64,000 bases of DNA from Drechslerella dactyloides (lineage: Eukaryota > Ascomycota > Orbiliomycetes > Orbiliales > Orbiliaceae), in the NCBI GenBank assembly GCA_020064725.1, contig JAGTWJ010000003.1:744001-808000 (forward strand), given 5' to 3'. The notes beneath the pieces are model-generated. The model saw only the letters and a program-made list of their open reading frames with translations, did not search any database and was not told the origin of the DNA. A program made the position numbers and the translations under genes. Positions 36,010 through 45,807 of the stretch are shown here, piece after piece (position 1 is the first letter of the stretch; each line of letters starts with the position of its first letter).

Positions 36010-37545
36010 GGCTCAATTGAAAGGGGGCTGTGGACGCGATTCGCAATGGACGAAGAGCGAACGCAATCAATTGATGAACCAATGCGGGTATTTTGTCAAG
36101 AGGCAGCGAACAAGAGATGAAGCAGAAATGGTAGGACGAGGTGCAACGAAAGGTCTTGAGATTCCTCGATGGAGATAGAATGATGCTGACGATAGTGATG
36201 CTACAGGGAGAAATCACGGCCATCGAGGGCCGGTCTTAAATATTTTGTGAGAGCACACAGCAGTCACAGACTGCCGCTCGATTACGCCCTATTCGGCAGC
36301 CCCGAATGGCTGCAGAGTATGTTGGACGTAGACGCTGCCGAGTACTGCGGAAGCTGCTGGTATATTACTACAGGGATACTACGGGGAATATTTTCAACAT
36401 CTTGCGTGCAGATAGCTTCAAATTTTGCGTGCAAGTCTGAAACTACTCTGCCAGGAAACAGAACCTGTAGTATCATTTGCATGCTGCTAGATAAGTATAT
36501 TAAGGGTTGGGAGAACTATGAAATCGAATCTACAGGTAAGGGTAGTCCCTCGACAGTTATATCACTCTGAATGCTGACTGAAAGACTCTCCCATGAATCT
36601 ACAAATTGACTGGAGAATAGAGTGGCGGTATAGCATCATGTTACGAAGTATCGCATATTTATATAATGGGCTTATGATGCGGCATATTGATGTTGTTCTA
36701 GAACGGAGATAATGGATGGGATCGGACTCGTCCTCCAGATGACATCGTCGATGGGAACCTATGAAGTGATTGGTCTACAATTATAGGAACCTATCTCGTG
36801 TGCTCAAAGCAACTGGACAGATATACGCAAGCTTAGCTGTGTGGTTTACGTACATTATATCAAGGTTCAATCATATACTAGGTGCAACCGGAAAACCTCC
36901 AGTATCACTTATCTCGCAAGCTTTCAACCAGACACCTTCCATCACACTCAAAAAAAGAAGCATGAAAGGGTGTGAGATAGAGACACGAACACTGGAGTTG
37001 TGGCGGAAAGGTTGCGTAGGTATCTCATTGTACTAAAGTACTAAGTATTAATTTGTTAGTCGATCTTGCTACAGCTTCATTTACTAACTTACATGCACGC
37101 TGTTTCGGTTCCGCCCTGTGCCTGCCCGTCCGATTCACAAGACTGTTGATAAACTATTAATTCTGTATGGTTGACAGGCGAGTTCACGTACCTGCATGCG
37201 AGGCTGCTAGATATGCTTACGACTTCAACTAGAGGCAATACAATATCCCTACAACCCAGAAACGCTTAGTTTGAGCTCGACTTACCTATAGCACGATCCG
37301 TCTCGAGGCTTGACGTCGACTTGCAATTTGAATTGCTTTGGCCGAAGCGACGCGTACGTCAGACCAACACATTTCATCGTGTAAATTTGCAACAGGGGCG
37401 AACAGCAGAGTTTGACATCAAGGCCGCTTCGAGCACTTGCAGCTTCCTAACCCTGGTAACTCCCCGAGACTACCTGGTAACTACACCCTGCGCATCCAAT
37501 ATAGACCTACTAGTGCACTTCTATACCTTCAACTTATCAATCACC
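36010..37545. other. Intergenic, divergent promoters
   Basis: About 1.5 kb between the divergent SRA and amidotransferase starts. AT-rich with no supported gene. One CCCCGAGACTA motif lies at 37462, 84 bp before the amidotransferase ATG. Confidence 0.55.
37462..37472 (+). promoter_or_regulatory. CCCCGAGACTA motif, amidotransferase promoter
   Basis: Exact 11-mer 84 bp upstream of the amidotransferase ATG. Same 11-mer at 34136, 41709 and 41934, and reversed at 44333. Confidence 0.45.
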
Positions 37546-38392
37546 ATGGCGTCGCGTTCACGAACCCTCGCCGTACTCGAGTGCGACCAGCCCCTTGATG
37601 CAGCGCGCATAGCGCGCGGTGGCCATACCGGCGTCTGGACTTACGTCTTCACCACCGCTCTGACGGACCTCTCACTCCCCGTCGACTCCCTCACCATCGT
37701 CCGATATAATGCCGAAGAGAAACTTCCCTCCTTCGATGACGATAATTTCGACGCGGTGCTTATCTCCGGCTCACGGTATAACGCGTGGGCTGATGACGAA
37801 TGGATTGTCCGGCTTGTCGAGTTCACAAAAGCTTGCGTAGAGAAGAAGATACCCGTTATCGGCATTTGCTTTGGTCATCAGATTGCTGGACGGGCACTCG
37901 GATGTGTGGTTAATCGTAACGAGGCTGGGTGGGAGGTCGCCCCCACAGTGCTGGATCTCAGCGAAAAGGGGAAGGAGATTTTTGGGCAGGACACACTCGT
38001 AAGTCGGAATGCTGCTTCCTCTTCTTATCCACCATAGTTCCGGCAACAAATGCCTCGGATTGCTTGCTACTTCAGCTAATATATTTTAATCATGGCAGAC
38101 ACTCCACCTCATGAACCGTGACATCGTCCGCTCCTGCCCCTCCGGGATGACAATCTTAGCATCTACGTCTAAGACTGAGAACCATGGTTTCTACCAACCG
38201 GACGCCGTTTTCACAGTTCAAGGCCACCCGGAGTTCGAACACGAGATAACGGCGGAGCTGCTCAAGATGCGCAACGAGAGCAAGGTTATTCCCGATGATA
38301 CTTACGCGGAAGCCCAGCAACGGCTGGATCGCCCACATGACGGAATATTAGTTGGTCGGGCGCTACTGAAATTCCTCGGCGTGGCGGCTTGA
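37546..38392 (+). CDS. Class I glutamine amidotransferase-like protein
   Basis: Exons 37546-37998 and 38099-38392; 248 residues; GTAAGT donor, GCAG acceptor, phase 0. The fold is the stand-alone GMP-synthase-type glutaminase. It shows the nucleophile elbow PVIGICFGHQIAGRALG (Cys about residue 108) and QGHPEFEHEI (His about 194, Glu about 196), so the catalytic triad is complete. It opens with TLAVLECDQP. An upstream in-frame extension exists, but the ATG at 37546 (CACCATGG context) fits the family best. Related fungal proteins hydrolyse gamma-glutamyl or glutamine amides; substrate unknown. It lies next to the HDO gene in convergent orientation, 268 bp apart. Confidence 0.9.
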
Positions 38393-38660
38393 TGTACTCT
38401 ACATTTTTGCACGTACGTCTGTATATTATTTCCTAGTTCACGGCTGCCTACTCGAACGTATTAACGGATAGAGATCGTGGCTTCAGTATACAGGGAAGCC
38501 CATTTACATGGTTCGGTCTATCACTTCTACGAATACATGACTTTTATATCTATAATATGGGATGTTCTTGAAGAGAAACATGCGGCATTCAATATACTTG
38601 GCCGTCGGAATATAAAAAGCCTTCACTCGATTAATCATAAATAACCCGTCAAAGTCGCGA

Positions 38661-40874
38661 TTAAGCGCAATCGAGCTGAGGCTGCTGAAGATTGTTCCGC
38701 AAAGCGACGGTGTTCATTACCATTGAGAACCCATAACGACTGTCTTCACGGTGATGGAACTCCAGCGTCTCCAACTCCTGCTTGACTCTGACTTTAATTT
38801 CTTGTATCCTCTCCCCGGCGGCCCTACCGAGGACATTACATTTCTGCAGGTAATGCAGCAGAAGCACGAATGCAGACTGTGCACCAACGAGAAACCAAAA
38901 GTTTTTCTCAGGAGCTAGAGATGTGTCTATCAGCCAGCCCCATTCGGCACCCAGTGCCATTGAACTGTCGCCAGTATGCAAATGCAGTGCCAGATCTGCG
39001 ATACCAACACCGGACGGCTGGACGACTTCATCCATACCGGCAACCATATTTCCGATATTTGCAAGACCGTTGAGGGCTCTGAGAACTCTAAGCACCAGCA
39101 TTCCTCGAGAAGTCGCGCACTTGGCCGGACTTGCCAAATATTGCTGTAATGGCACCGCAGCCACCAGCAGAACCTCCGCGGGCTTGACAACTCCGATTGA
39201 CATACTCACTGTAATCTCAGTGGGAATACTTCCTTTGATCACGTTCACGTACCCGGAATCACAATTGACAGCTGTATAATGCATACCACCCTGACGAGGC
39301 TTTGGAGTCATCGCACGCTTCGTAAATCGTGCGTAAACGCCACCCGCAGCTGTTATCTCCTGCTCATACATATCACCGCCTTCCATTTCTTCTATCCAGC
39401 TCTTTAACACCGTGACTTCACTAGCTGTAAAAGCTCCAAACATCCTTCCTCCCCACATAACTTCTTTTACAAGTCTGCTCTGCATGGACCGGCCCGGAGT
39501 TACCCAGTTCGATGAGGCCAATGCCTCTAGGAACTTATACTTGCGCTGCTCCCATTCCTCAGGGTCCATCCAGTCACCGAGTTTCATGCCGTTCCGCCCG
39601 CCTAACTGAGCTTTGCAGCACTGGTGGGCAGATTGCGCAGGCCCGCATTTCTTCGAGAACATGTCGAGAACCGCGCTCTCTGCCGTCGTTGTAGGCCGTG
39701 GGTGCACTGGTAACCCTTGTGCGAGGATATACCCGGCCTGCACGCGACGCCACATCACGTCCTCCTCTGCAGTGGATGTACACGTATCCATCAGCTCTGC
39801 GACAGCGTGTAAAGCCATGGCGGTATGCCCGCTGTCTGCGTTATCAATGGTGACGTGCAAGTTGAAGTATGTAGCGTCAAGCCTCAGCTCTTTCAACTCG
39901 TGCACGCAGATGAGAGTATCGGGTGCGACGGCCTCGTACGCTAGATTGAAACCAATGATTTCAGGAAGTAGCTCGTCGGGGAACATGCCAAGCGCTAGCT
40001 GTGCGATAGCGGCAGCCCACACGCGAGGGTCGTTGCCGGGGTTCACAGCGGGGTCGATGAAGCGTGGGGAGTCGCCGGTGCCGATGTCAATGTTAATGGA
40101 TTGCAGGAGATCGGCATAGACATTGACGTGGTTCTTCGCGAGGTCACCATCACCAAGCTCCTCGGAAAGTATCTGCCAGGCTATGCGAGTAATATGGCGA
40201 AGGTGGGCAGCGGTATCCGCTTGGTGTACACGGCTCAGCCAAGCGCCGTCGACAAACTTTACTGGTGCGGAAAGACGAAGAAATTGTTCTGCGTAGGAAT
40301 GCGTGGCCAGCAGTTCTCGAGGACCTCCAGCTGCGCGGCGGGACAAATACGCCGTCCATTCAGCTGAATTTGCGGCTTCATTGTTTGCGAGGAATTCTGT
40401 AAGGGCTTTGACGTTGTATTTTGGAACCGAGAGGATAGTAGGCTCAGATGCTTGCAAGGCTTTAGAGAGCGTGACGTCAAATAGCTGCATGAGGCGGCCC
40501 CAGGCTACAAATGTTGCTTCTGGGTGTATTTCTGCGTTCTGAAGCTGGTGATAAAGAAGTCGATAAGATGTAGTAATTGAATTTGGTTTACTTTGTTTCC
40601 TGTGCTTGTAGGCAAGACTATCCTCCGGCTTGTGGTGGGATATTCCACGGGGAGAGAGTTGCGACTTCAATTGCCATATCGCTGATATCACAATCTTCCG
40701 TATGAATAAAATAAGGGCAATTGAAAATATTAAGAGCTTGACGAAGCAATATAGGCCTCGTGACTTCGACGAACTGATAATACAAGAGAATACATCCCTA
40801 GGCGAAAGGATTTCATTAATCGAAGGCGGGTGCGAAGGGAAGCCAGTCTGCAGGGCCATAGCTAATGCATGCAT
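38661..40874 (-). CDS. Haem-oxygenase-like (HDO) iron-containing redox enzyme
   Basis: Single exon, 737 residues. It resembles the Haem_oxygenas_2 / iron-containing redox enzyme family, whose characterised members are non-haem di-iron oxygenases and oxidases (SznF, BesC and UndA type). An N-terminal membrane anchor (LLIFSIALILFIRKIVISAIW, about residues 47-67) is followed by a basic linker. The helical core (about residues 185-365) carries likely metal ligands in LPEIIGFNLAYE and NLHVTIDNADSGH (His340, Asp344, His350). A C-terminal half of about 350 residues extends well beyond the usual domain and is unrecognised. No introns, unlike most neighbours. No haem-binding or P450 motif. Substrate cannot be read; N-oxidation or C-C cleavage of an amino-acid-like compound would fit the family. 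Confidence 0.8.
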   Translation of the reverse strand: MHALAMALQTGFPSHPPSINEILSPRDVFSCIISSSKSRGLYCFVKLLIFSIALILFIRKIVISAIWQLKSQLSPRGISHHKPEDSLAYKHRKQSKPNSITTSYRLLYHQLQNAEIHPEATFVAWGRLMQLFDVTLSKALQASEPTILSVPKYNVKALTEFLANNEAANSAEWTAYLSRRAAGGPRELLATHSYAEQFLRLSAPVKFVDGAWLSRVHQADTAAHLRHITRIAWQILSEELGDGDLAKNHVNVYADLLQSINIDIGTGDSPRFIDPAVNPGNDPRVWAAAIAQLALGMFPDELLPEIIGFNLAYEAVAPDTLICVHELKELRLDATYFNLHVTIDNADSGHTAMALHAVAELMDTCTSTAEEDVMWRRVQAGYILAQGLPVHPRPTTTAESAVLDMFSKKCGPAQSAHQCCKAQLGGRNGMKLGDWMDPEEWEQRKYKFLEALASSNWVTPGRSMQSRLVKEVMWGGRMFGAFTASEVTVLKSWIEEMEGGDMYEQEITAAGGVYARFTKRAMTPKPRQGGMHYTAVNCDSGYVNVIKGSIPTEITVSMSIGVVKPAEVLLVAAVPLQQYLASPAKCATSRGMLVLRVLRALNGLANIGNMVAGMDEVVQPSGVGIADLALHLHTGDSSMALGAEWGWLIDTSLAPEKNFWFLVGAQSAFVLLLHYLQKCNVLGRAAGERIQEIKVRVKQELETLEFHHREDSRYGFSMVMNTVALRNNLQQPQLDCA

Positions 40875-41609
40875 ATGCCGTGGGTTAAGATCACAGATCT
40901 AGGTATTAAGCGAGCGAATTCGTGTAGATATTTAATGTAACTGAACGAAAGACTACTTTTGAAATCTACATAAAAACGTTCATGAGAAAAAAGGTCGTTG
41001 TAGACTAATGATAAAAGGACGATGAATAAGGATGGAGGCAGGGCGATTAAGATCATGTCATGCGTAACTTAGGTACTCAAGCCCTCTTAAAATACAAAGA
41101 TTGGCACCAATATTGATCGTGAATTTCAAGTACATGTACTTCGAAGTTACCAGCCGTGATTGTATTGCATCAAACTGAGCCAATGACCATGAGCAATACC
41201 CATCATGATCATAATGTGATGTTGCAGGCGCTAGGGGAGAGAAATGATATGGTCAGTTCTCCCTTGCAGTTGCATTTTCTGATATCACAAATTACTTACG
41301 TCTCTGAATTCAACTTGAGCTCCTCGCAGAACCTCTTCTATTCGCTTGTGGATCGTGAGATTGTGCTGTGACGACCGGAAATTTTCGGTTAATTGCTGTT
41401 ACCGTGGTGCGAAATCCCAATACATGCTATCAAGACTACCCGTATACTCTGCCGCCCGTTCCGTAGCCGCACGCGGTCTACCGGCTCGGCTAGTTGCTTG
41501 GTACGCGGTGATTGCGCGACACATCTGTACTACCGCCGTACCATTTCCGTCGACGGCGCAAGCGACAACCTGGGAGGGCTCGGAGTTAATAAGCAGAGAG
41601 GGTAGGGGG

Positions 41610-41620
41610 CCCGAGACTAG
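41610..41620 (+). promoter_or_regulatory. CCCGAGACTAG motif, HDO upstream region
   Basis: Ten-base core of the shared motif plus a trailing G, 736 bp upstream of the HDO start (minus-strand gene). Confidence 0.35.
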
Positions 41621-41708
41621 AATGAATGGGCTGGCTTTTTTCTTCCTAGATGAGGAGAGACTGCGGACGGTTATGTAATAGCCATAGGATGCACCATTTG
41701 AAGTCATG

Positions 41709-41720
41709 CCCCGAGACTAG
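41709..41720 (+). promoter_or_regulatory. CCCCGAGACTAG motif, HDO upstream region
   Basis: Exact 11-mer plus G, the same 12 bases as at 34136-34147. About 835 bp upstream of the HDO start. Confidence 0.4.
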
Positions 41721-41933
41721 TGGTCATGCAACCATATGCCATGTTGGGCATCAGCAAGCATGCAACCTTCGGGAAGATTGATCGCAGAGAGGAGCCATGG
41801 GCGGCCTCCACTACCCGTCTGGCCCACCCTTGGCTCCGTCGGAAAATAAATCTAGTGCTTAGATTAGCCCAGTTGGTAATCTTTAATTTGTGTGATATCG
41901 CGCTGTCAAGCCTCGAAGGGTCAATATCCGCGT

Positions 41934-41944
41934 CCCCGAGACTA
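41934..41944 (+). promoter_or_regulatory. CCCCGAGACTA motif, HDO upstream region
   Basis: Exact 11-mer about 1.06 kb upstream of the HDO start. Confidence 0.4.
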
Positions 41945-42881
41945 TTATAATCATACATTCATCAGTCTCGTAGCTATCAGCATCTGAGGCTGCATTTAGT
42001 AGCGATAAGGACGAGTGGTCCCAGGGATGCTATCACCCGAGCTCGAAGGAGGAGCTGGCCTCTCATATATTACGGTGGTCGGTCGCGTCCCAACACTCCA
42101 TGTTGTAGGCGTCGAACTTTCCCTGTCAAATCTGCGAGCTCGTAAGTTAAAACAGGTTGAGCAAAGCACTAGGCGAGGAGCTCGCACGGGGGAGCGTATG
42201 ACAAGCATTCTCATCTCGTCGGGTTCTTATAGCCAATCCTTGCGGAAGCTCGCCAAGCTATAACAGCTCGGCGCGATCCTCTAACCCATGGCACGGAGGA
42301 AAGGAAGGGGCTTACGATCGATCGATCGATCACAAATGACGGCCCGAACATCCGCGATCTAAATCAACCGATGGCGCGTGCGAAGTTTAATTCAGGGCTA
42401 GTCTCAGGATTGAGGGTCTTGTGAGCACTTGCTGGATTGGGTAGTCCTATTCACCATAAAATATTGAAGAAGTTGACGTACTCAGCTAACATGCAGAGAT
42501 CAGAAGCCTCAGCCTATAGACCGCCTCAGGGTGTGTGTACATGACTCCAATATTCTCTGTTGCCCACGGCACACCGGCTTCGCCGGTTAAAGTACATAAA
42601 CAGCAGTCCGGCTCGCGAGACAATATTTTGCTAGGTATTTGCGAAGTTGTAGGGGAAAATATTCTCTATAATTCAATAAAATAATCGAGGCGGCAAAGGT
42701 CCTGCATATATATTTTGGACATATCCGACCGGAGTGACAAGTTTCTAGCTATCAACAATCATCGTGACATAGGAAACAAATTCCACTACCTAAGATACTG
42801 CTAGACAATGAGAACGTCTGTCTGTATCTCTGTATACTCCAAATCGAATACCACAGCATTATCTCTGGCCCCATATAAGGC

Positions 42882-43856
42882 TTACGCACGGCGACCCAAG
42901 TCTTTGAATGTGTACTCCGGTCTCAAAAAATAAGTCAGAAAGTACCGCTTCTTAGCCCCATCTGTTGGCTGCGTGACCCGGTGAAGAGGAGACCGAAGTT
43001 TTCCGTCGCTCAGCCATTCAAGCGAGTCTGCAACATTAATGACTGCGCAGCCTTCTACTGCCGCAGTATATCCCCAGCTTCCATCGCGAAGCTGCACGTG
43101 TATCCCCCAATCATTGTAGAAAGAAAAGGTCAATGATCCGCTGTCAGTGTGTTTGTTCTCAATGACCTTTGACCTGTCCTCAATGCACGGTTCGGATATT
43201 ATCTTCAACCCGCTGTCGCTCGACTTTCCTTTTCGGTGAGCGTCTTCGAATGGCAGAGAGGCCGGAAGCGCAATGGAAAGAGAGCGGAGGATGGTTAAAC
43301 CGGCGCTGTGGCAGATCTCGGAAAAGTACTTCATCGTGTACCTGCTGTGGTGAAGGGTTTCAGGCAACTTTAAATCTCCCTTTACAAGCTCGTCATACGC
43401 CATCTATTCTCTAGTTAGCTCAAATCTATTCAAAAGACCTGTGCCTCTGATTGCATATACCTCGAACGTTTCATCTGATTCGCAGAATTTGTAGCTGTAA
43501 CGATATCGGATGGCAATCATCAGCCTTGCGTCGAAGTTTCCACATCGTAAAAAAAGCTTGTTTTTATACCCTTTATCCTGCGAAGGCTTCTGATCAACTC
43601 TCATATCCTCCTGTTTGAGTCTCGCGTCCTGGTCAAAGTACTGCTGAGTGGCGTAGTAAATCTCACCAACCCGCTCCCAAAGAACATCGCCAAACTCACT
43701 CCCCTGGAAGTCGAGTTGAAACACACCGACAGATTGAGCAGCCGACAGTAGCTTCGCGAACTCGTCCGTATTTCCAGACTCAAGTCTCTTGAGGCTAATT
43801 GTATCGAGCCTGACCACATCTATTCTGGCATCGCCGGTGAGGATTTTGGTGTCCAT
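42882..43856 (-). CDS. Isopenicillin-N-synthase-like 2OG/Fe(II) oxygenase
   Basis: Modelled as three exons: 43856-43570, 43494-43461 and 43403-42882; 280 residues. The double-stranded beta-helix core has the iron facial triad in KHTDSGSLTFSF (His192, Asp194) and RSPLHRVTQP (His248). The co-substrate-binding Arg (RYFLTYFLRPE, Arg260) follows. The N-terminal DIOX_N-like region is present but short, so the protein is 40-70 residues below the family norm. Intron 1 (43495-43569) is 75 bp with no stop, so both spliced and retained forms are in frame. Splicing gives DKGYKFCESDETFE, which fits the family better. Intron 2 has a GCTAAC branch point. Probably a hydroxylase, desaturase or cyclase in small-molecule metabolism. 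Confidence 0.86.
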
Positions 43857-45807
43857 GCTGAGAGTTTTCCGCGTTCGTAACGGTTCCTTTGGTTGAATTC
43901 GCGTTGTCCGAAAACGTCGCGTCCAAATGTCTGTGAGGTTTAAGGCAATCGATTATAGACACAAGAATAGAAGTGTGCAGTTCAAATAGAAACATACAAC
44001 AAGACAATCAAGGACAGCCTCGTCTTTTACATCCTCGAGCGCTACTCGGCCCTCTCCCTTCAGGCTCCAGTTCAGATTTCCCAAAGTCAACATGTAAACA
44101 TCGGAGATATTCCCAACGAATTGCGACAGTCAATCTCGGGCTGGATCGCATGGATCGGAAATTCGACATAGTAGACAGCCAGTTGGAACACGTTATTTAC
44201 ATGGTTGTATGTGCATGTACACACCTACTGCAAACAACATTTACCATTCCAGCGCCTATCATCATCCAACCTTGCACAACTTTATGCATGAACCGAAAGG
44301 GCTCGCCACGGGCTAATCAAAACCAGACAACGTAGTCTCGGGGACGCTGCGATGCTATTGTAGTGGGCGATTTGCGTTTCTAGCCATTGAGGCCTCACCT
44401 TGGCATCATAAAGCCAATGCAATCTTGTTACACAAACCAGTCTCGAGTTCGAAACCAGACCGGTGCTGATACACAAAACTAACATGGCAGCTTGCCGCAG
44501 GCTGTTATGTTTGAGAGCGTGCCATAACTTGACTGATTCGGGAAATGCAACACGAGCCGGTGCCGGTGTGCCGCAGGGTACGTACATACAATTTGCGTAC
44601 AATGCTATACTATTTTAGAATATATGCCAATATCAAGCGGCCAGCCGTCGGACGTCTGAAATTACTTCGCCGCCACGGTGCAGCTAGGTCCCGTGCCGAT
44701 GCTAGTTTCCGACGGGACTTTCATTCATGGTGCTCGTCGGGCTACATTCAAAATTACCACAACAGACATTTCGACAATCCACCGTGCAGTGATACATGCC
44801 TGATTTGGCATCATTTCAATCAGCACAGTTCTCAGCAAATGATCTTCTATGAAGTGCCGTTGTCAAACCTTTGGAACTACATACTGTGCCGCCCAACATC
44901 CACGGATTGCTTTCCATAATTATTGCGTTCCAAAAAAGGATTCCTGATCGGATACTAATGCTTTATATGCGTAATATATAAGAGATTTCCAACGATCTCA
45001 AGTGTCAACGGTTCAATTCTATATTTTCTTCGCCACACGACCTAGTAAAGAGGACCAACAGTGTGTAAATTAATCCACCTATAGATAAAGGACTCTTTGG
45101 GCCAGGTTCGTGATGAGTCCTTATATGGTTTCGTAAACGAAGCTCCAAAACGGCACGCCTCGAAGTGAAAAGCAATCGATATAGTTACCAATGAAATGTG
45201 GTTCTGTTTTTGATTAGATATTGTGTCTTACTGGAAGAAGAAGAGAAAGAAGAGAGTCTTGGTCTATATTCAGTCAGCGTCCTCAAGACTTGGTCTCGGG
45301 TATATCTAGTCTTATGAACAGTGATCTACCTTGTCAATAGCATACCGGCCCAATAGCCTCTCAAGCTCGGGCTGCGGCTTGCCGAAGCTAAGTTTGCCAT
45401 ACAGCATTCATATTCCCGAATATACGAGCTCCGCGGCACGGGAATAGCTTTTTGACCAGTAGATCCGACGAATTGTATTCAAACTACCCCGGTCATACCG
45501 GATATCTGGCTGGATGTCACATTTCACAATCAATTCGGTCAAATGATATCACATTAATTTCAAAAACTTGAAATTGCCCAACCGCGTGCCAGAAAGCTCG
45601 ATAGCGACTTAATGATATCTAGTAGCATAAATTGCGAGCTGATATGCACATGCATGTACTTATTGCACACACAGCACAATCACACCTTTCCTTGCATATC
45701 CTGCCTCTAGTCCAGATATCTCAAATTAGGCATAAAACTTTCTTTTCAGAGCCGTCGCATTGTCTAGCTTTTTTAGAACGTCGCGCACTCCCTTCTCAGT
45801 CGACAAA
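43857..45807. promoter_or_regulatory. Divergent promoter region, 2OG oxygenase / TyrRS-like gene
   Basis: About 1.95 kb between divergent starts. It contains a reversed CCCCGAGACTA motif at 44333-44343 and a variant (CCCGAGACCA, reversed) at 45291-45300. Several short frames are open but none is supported. Confidence 0.5.
44333..44343 (-). promoter_or_regulatory. CCCCGAGACTA motif, 2OG oxygenase / TyrRS-like promoter region
   Basis: Exact reverse complement of the 11-mer, 477 bp upstream of the 2OG oxygenase start and in the shared divergent region. A variant with one change (CCCGAGACCA) lies at 45291-45300, about 510 bp before the TyrRS-like ATG. Confidence 0.4.

Larger units (their letters stand above)
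40875..42881. other. Intergenic, upstream of HDO gene; motif-bearing
   Basis: About 2 kb between the HDO start and the 3' end of the 2OG oxygenase gene. It holds three copies of the CCC(C)GAGACTA motif (41610, 41709, 41934) and a short GATC run near 42316. A 102-codon frame (41707-41399, minus strand) has protein-like composition but no domain, signal or intron; it could be a relic or a small gene. Confidence 0.5.

Noticed and set aside
41399..41707. 102-codon minus-strand frame upstream of the HDO gene
   Set aside because: Composition is protein-like but both other frames are also open here, and there is no domain, intron or start context to support it.
44440..44470. B-box-like GTTCGAAACC, possible SINE
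   Set aside because: No A box at the right spacing, no poly-A or flanking duplication, and single copy in the window.
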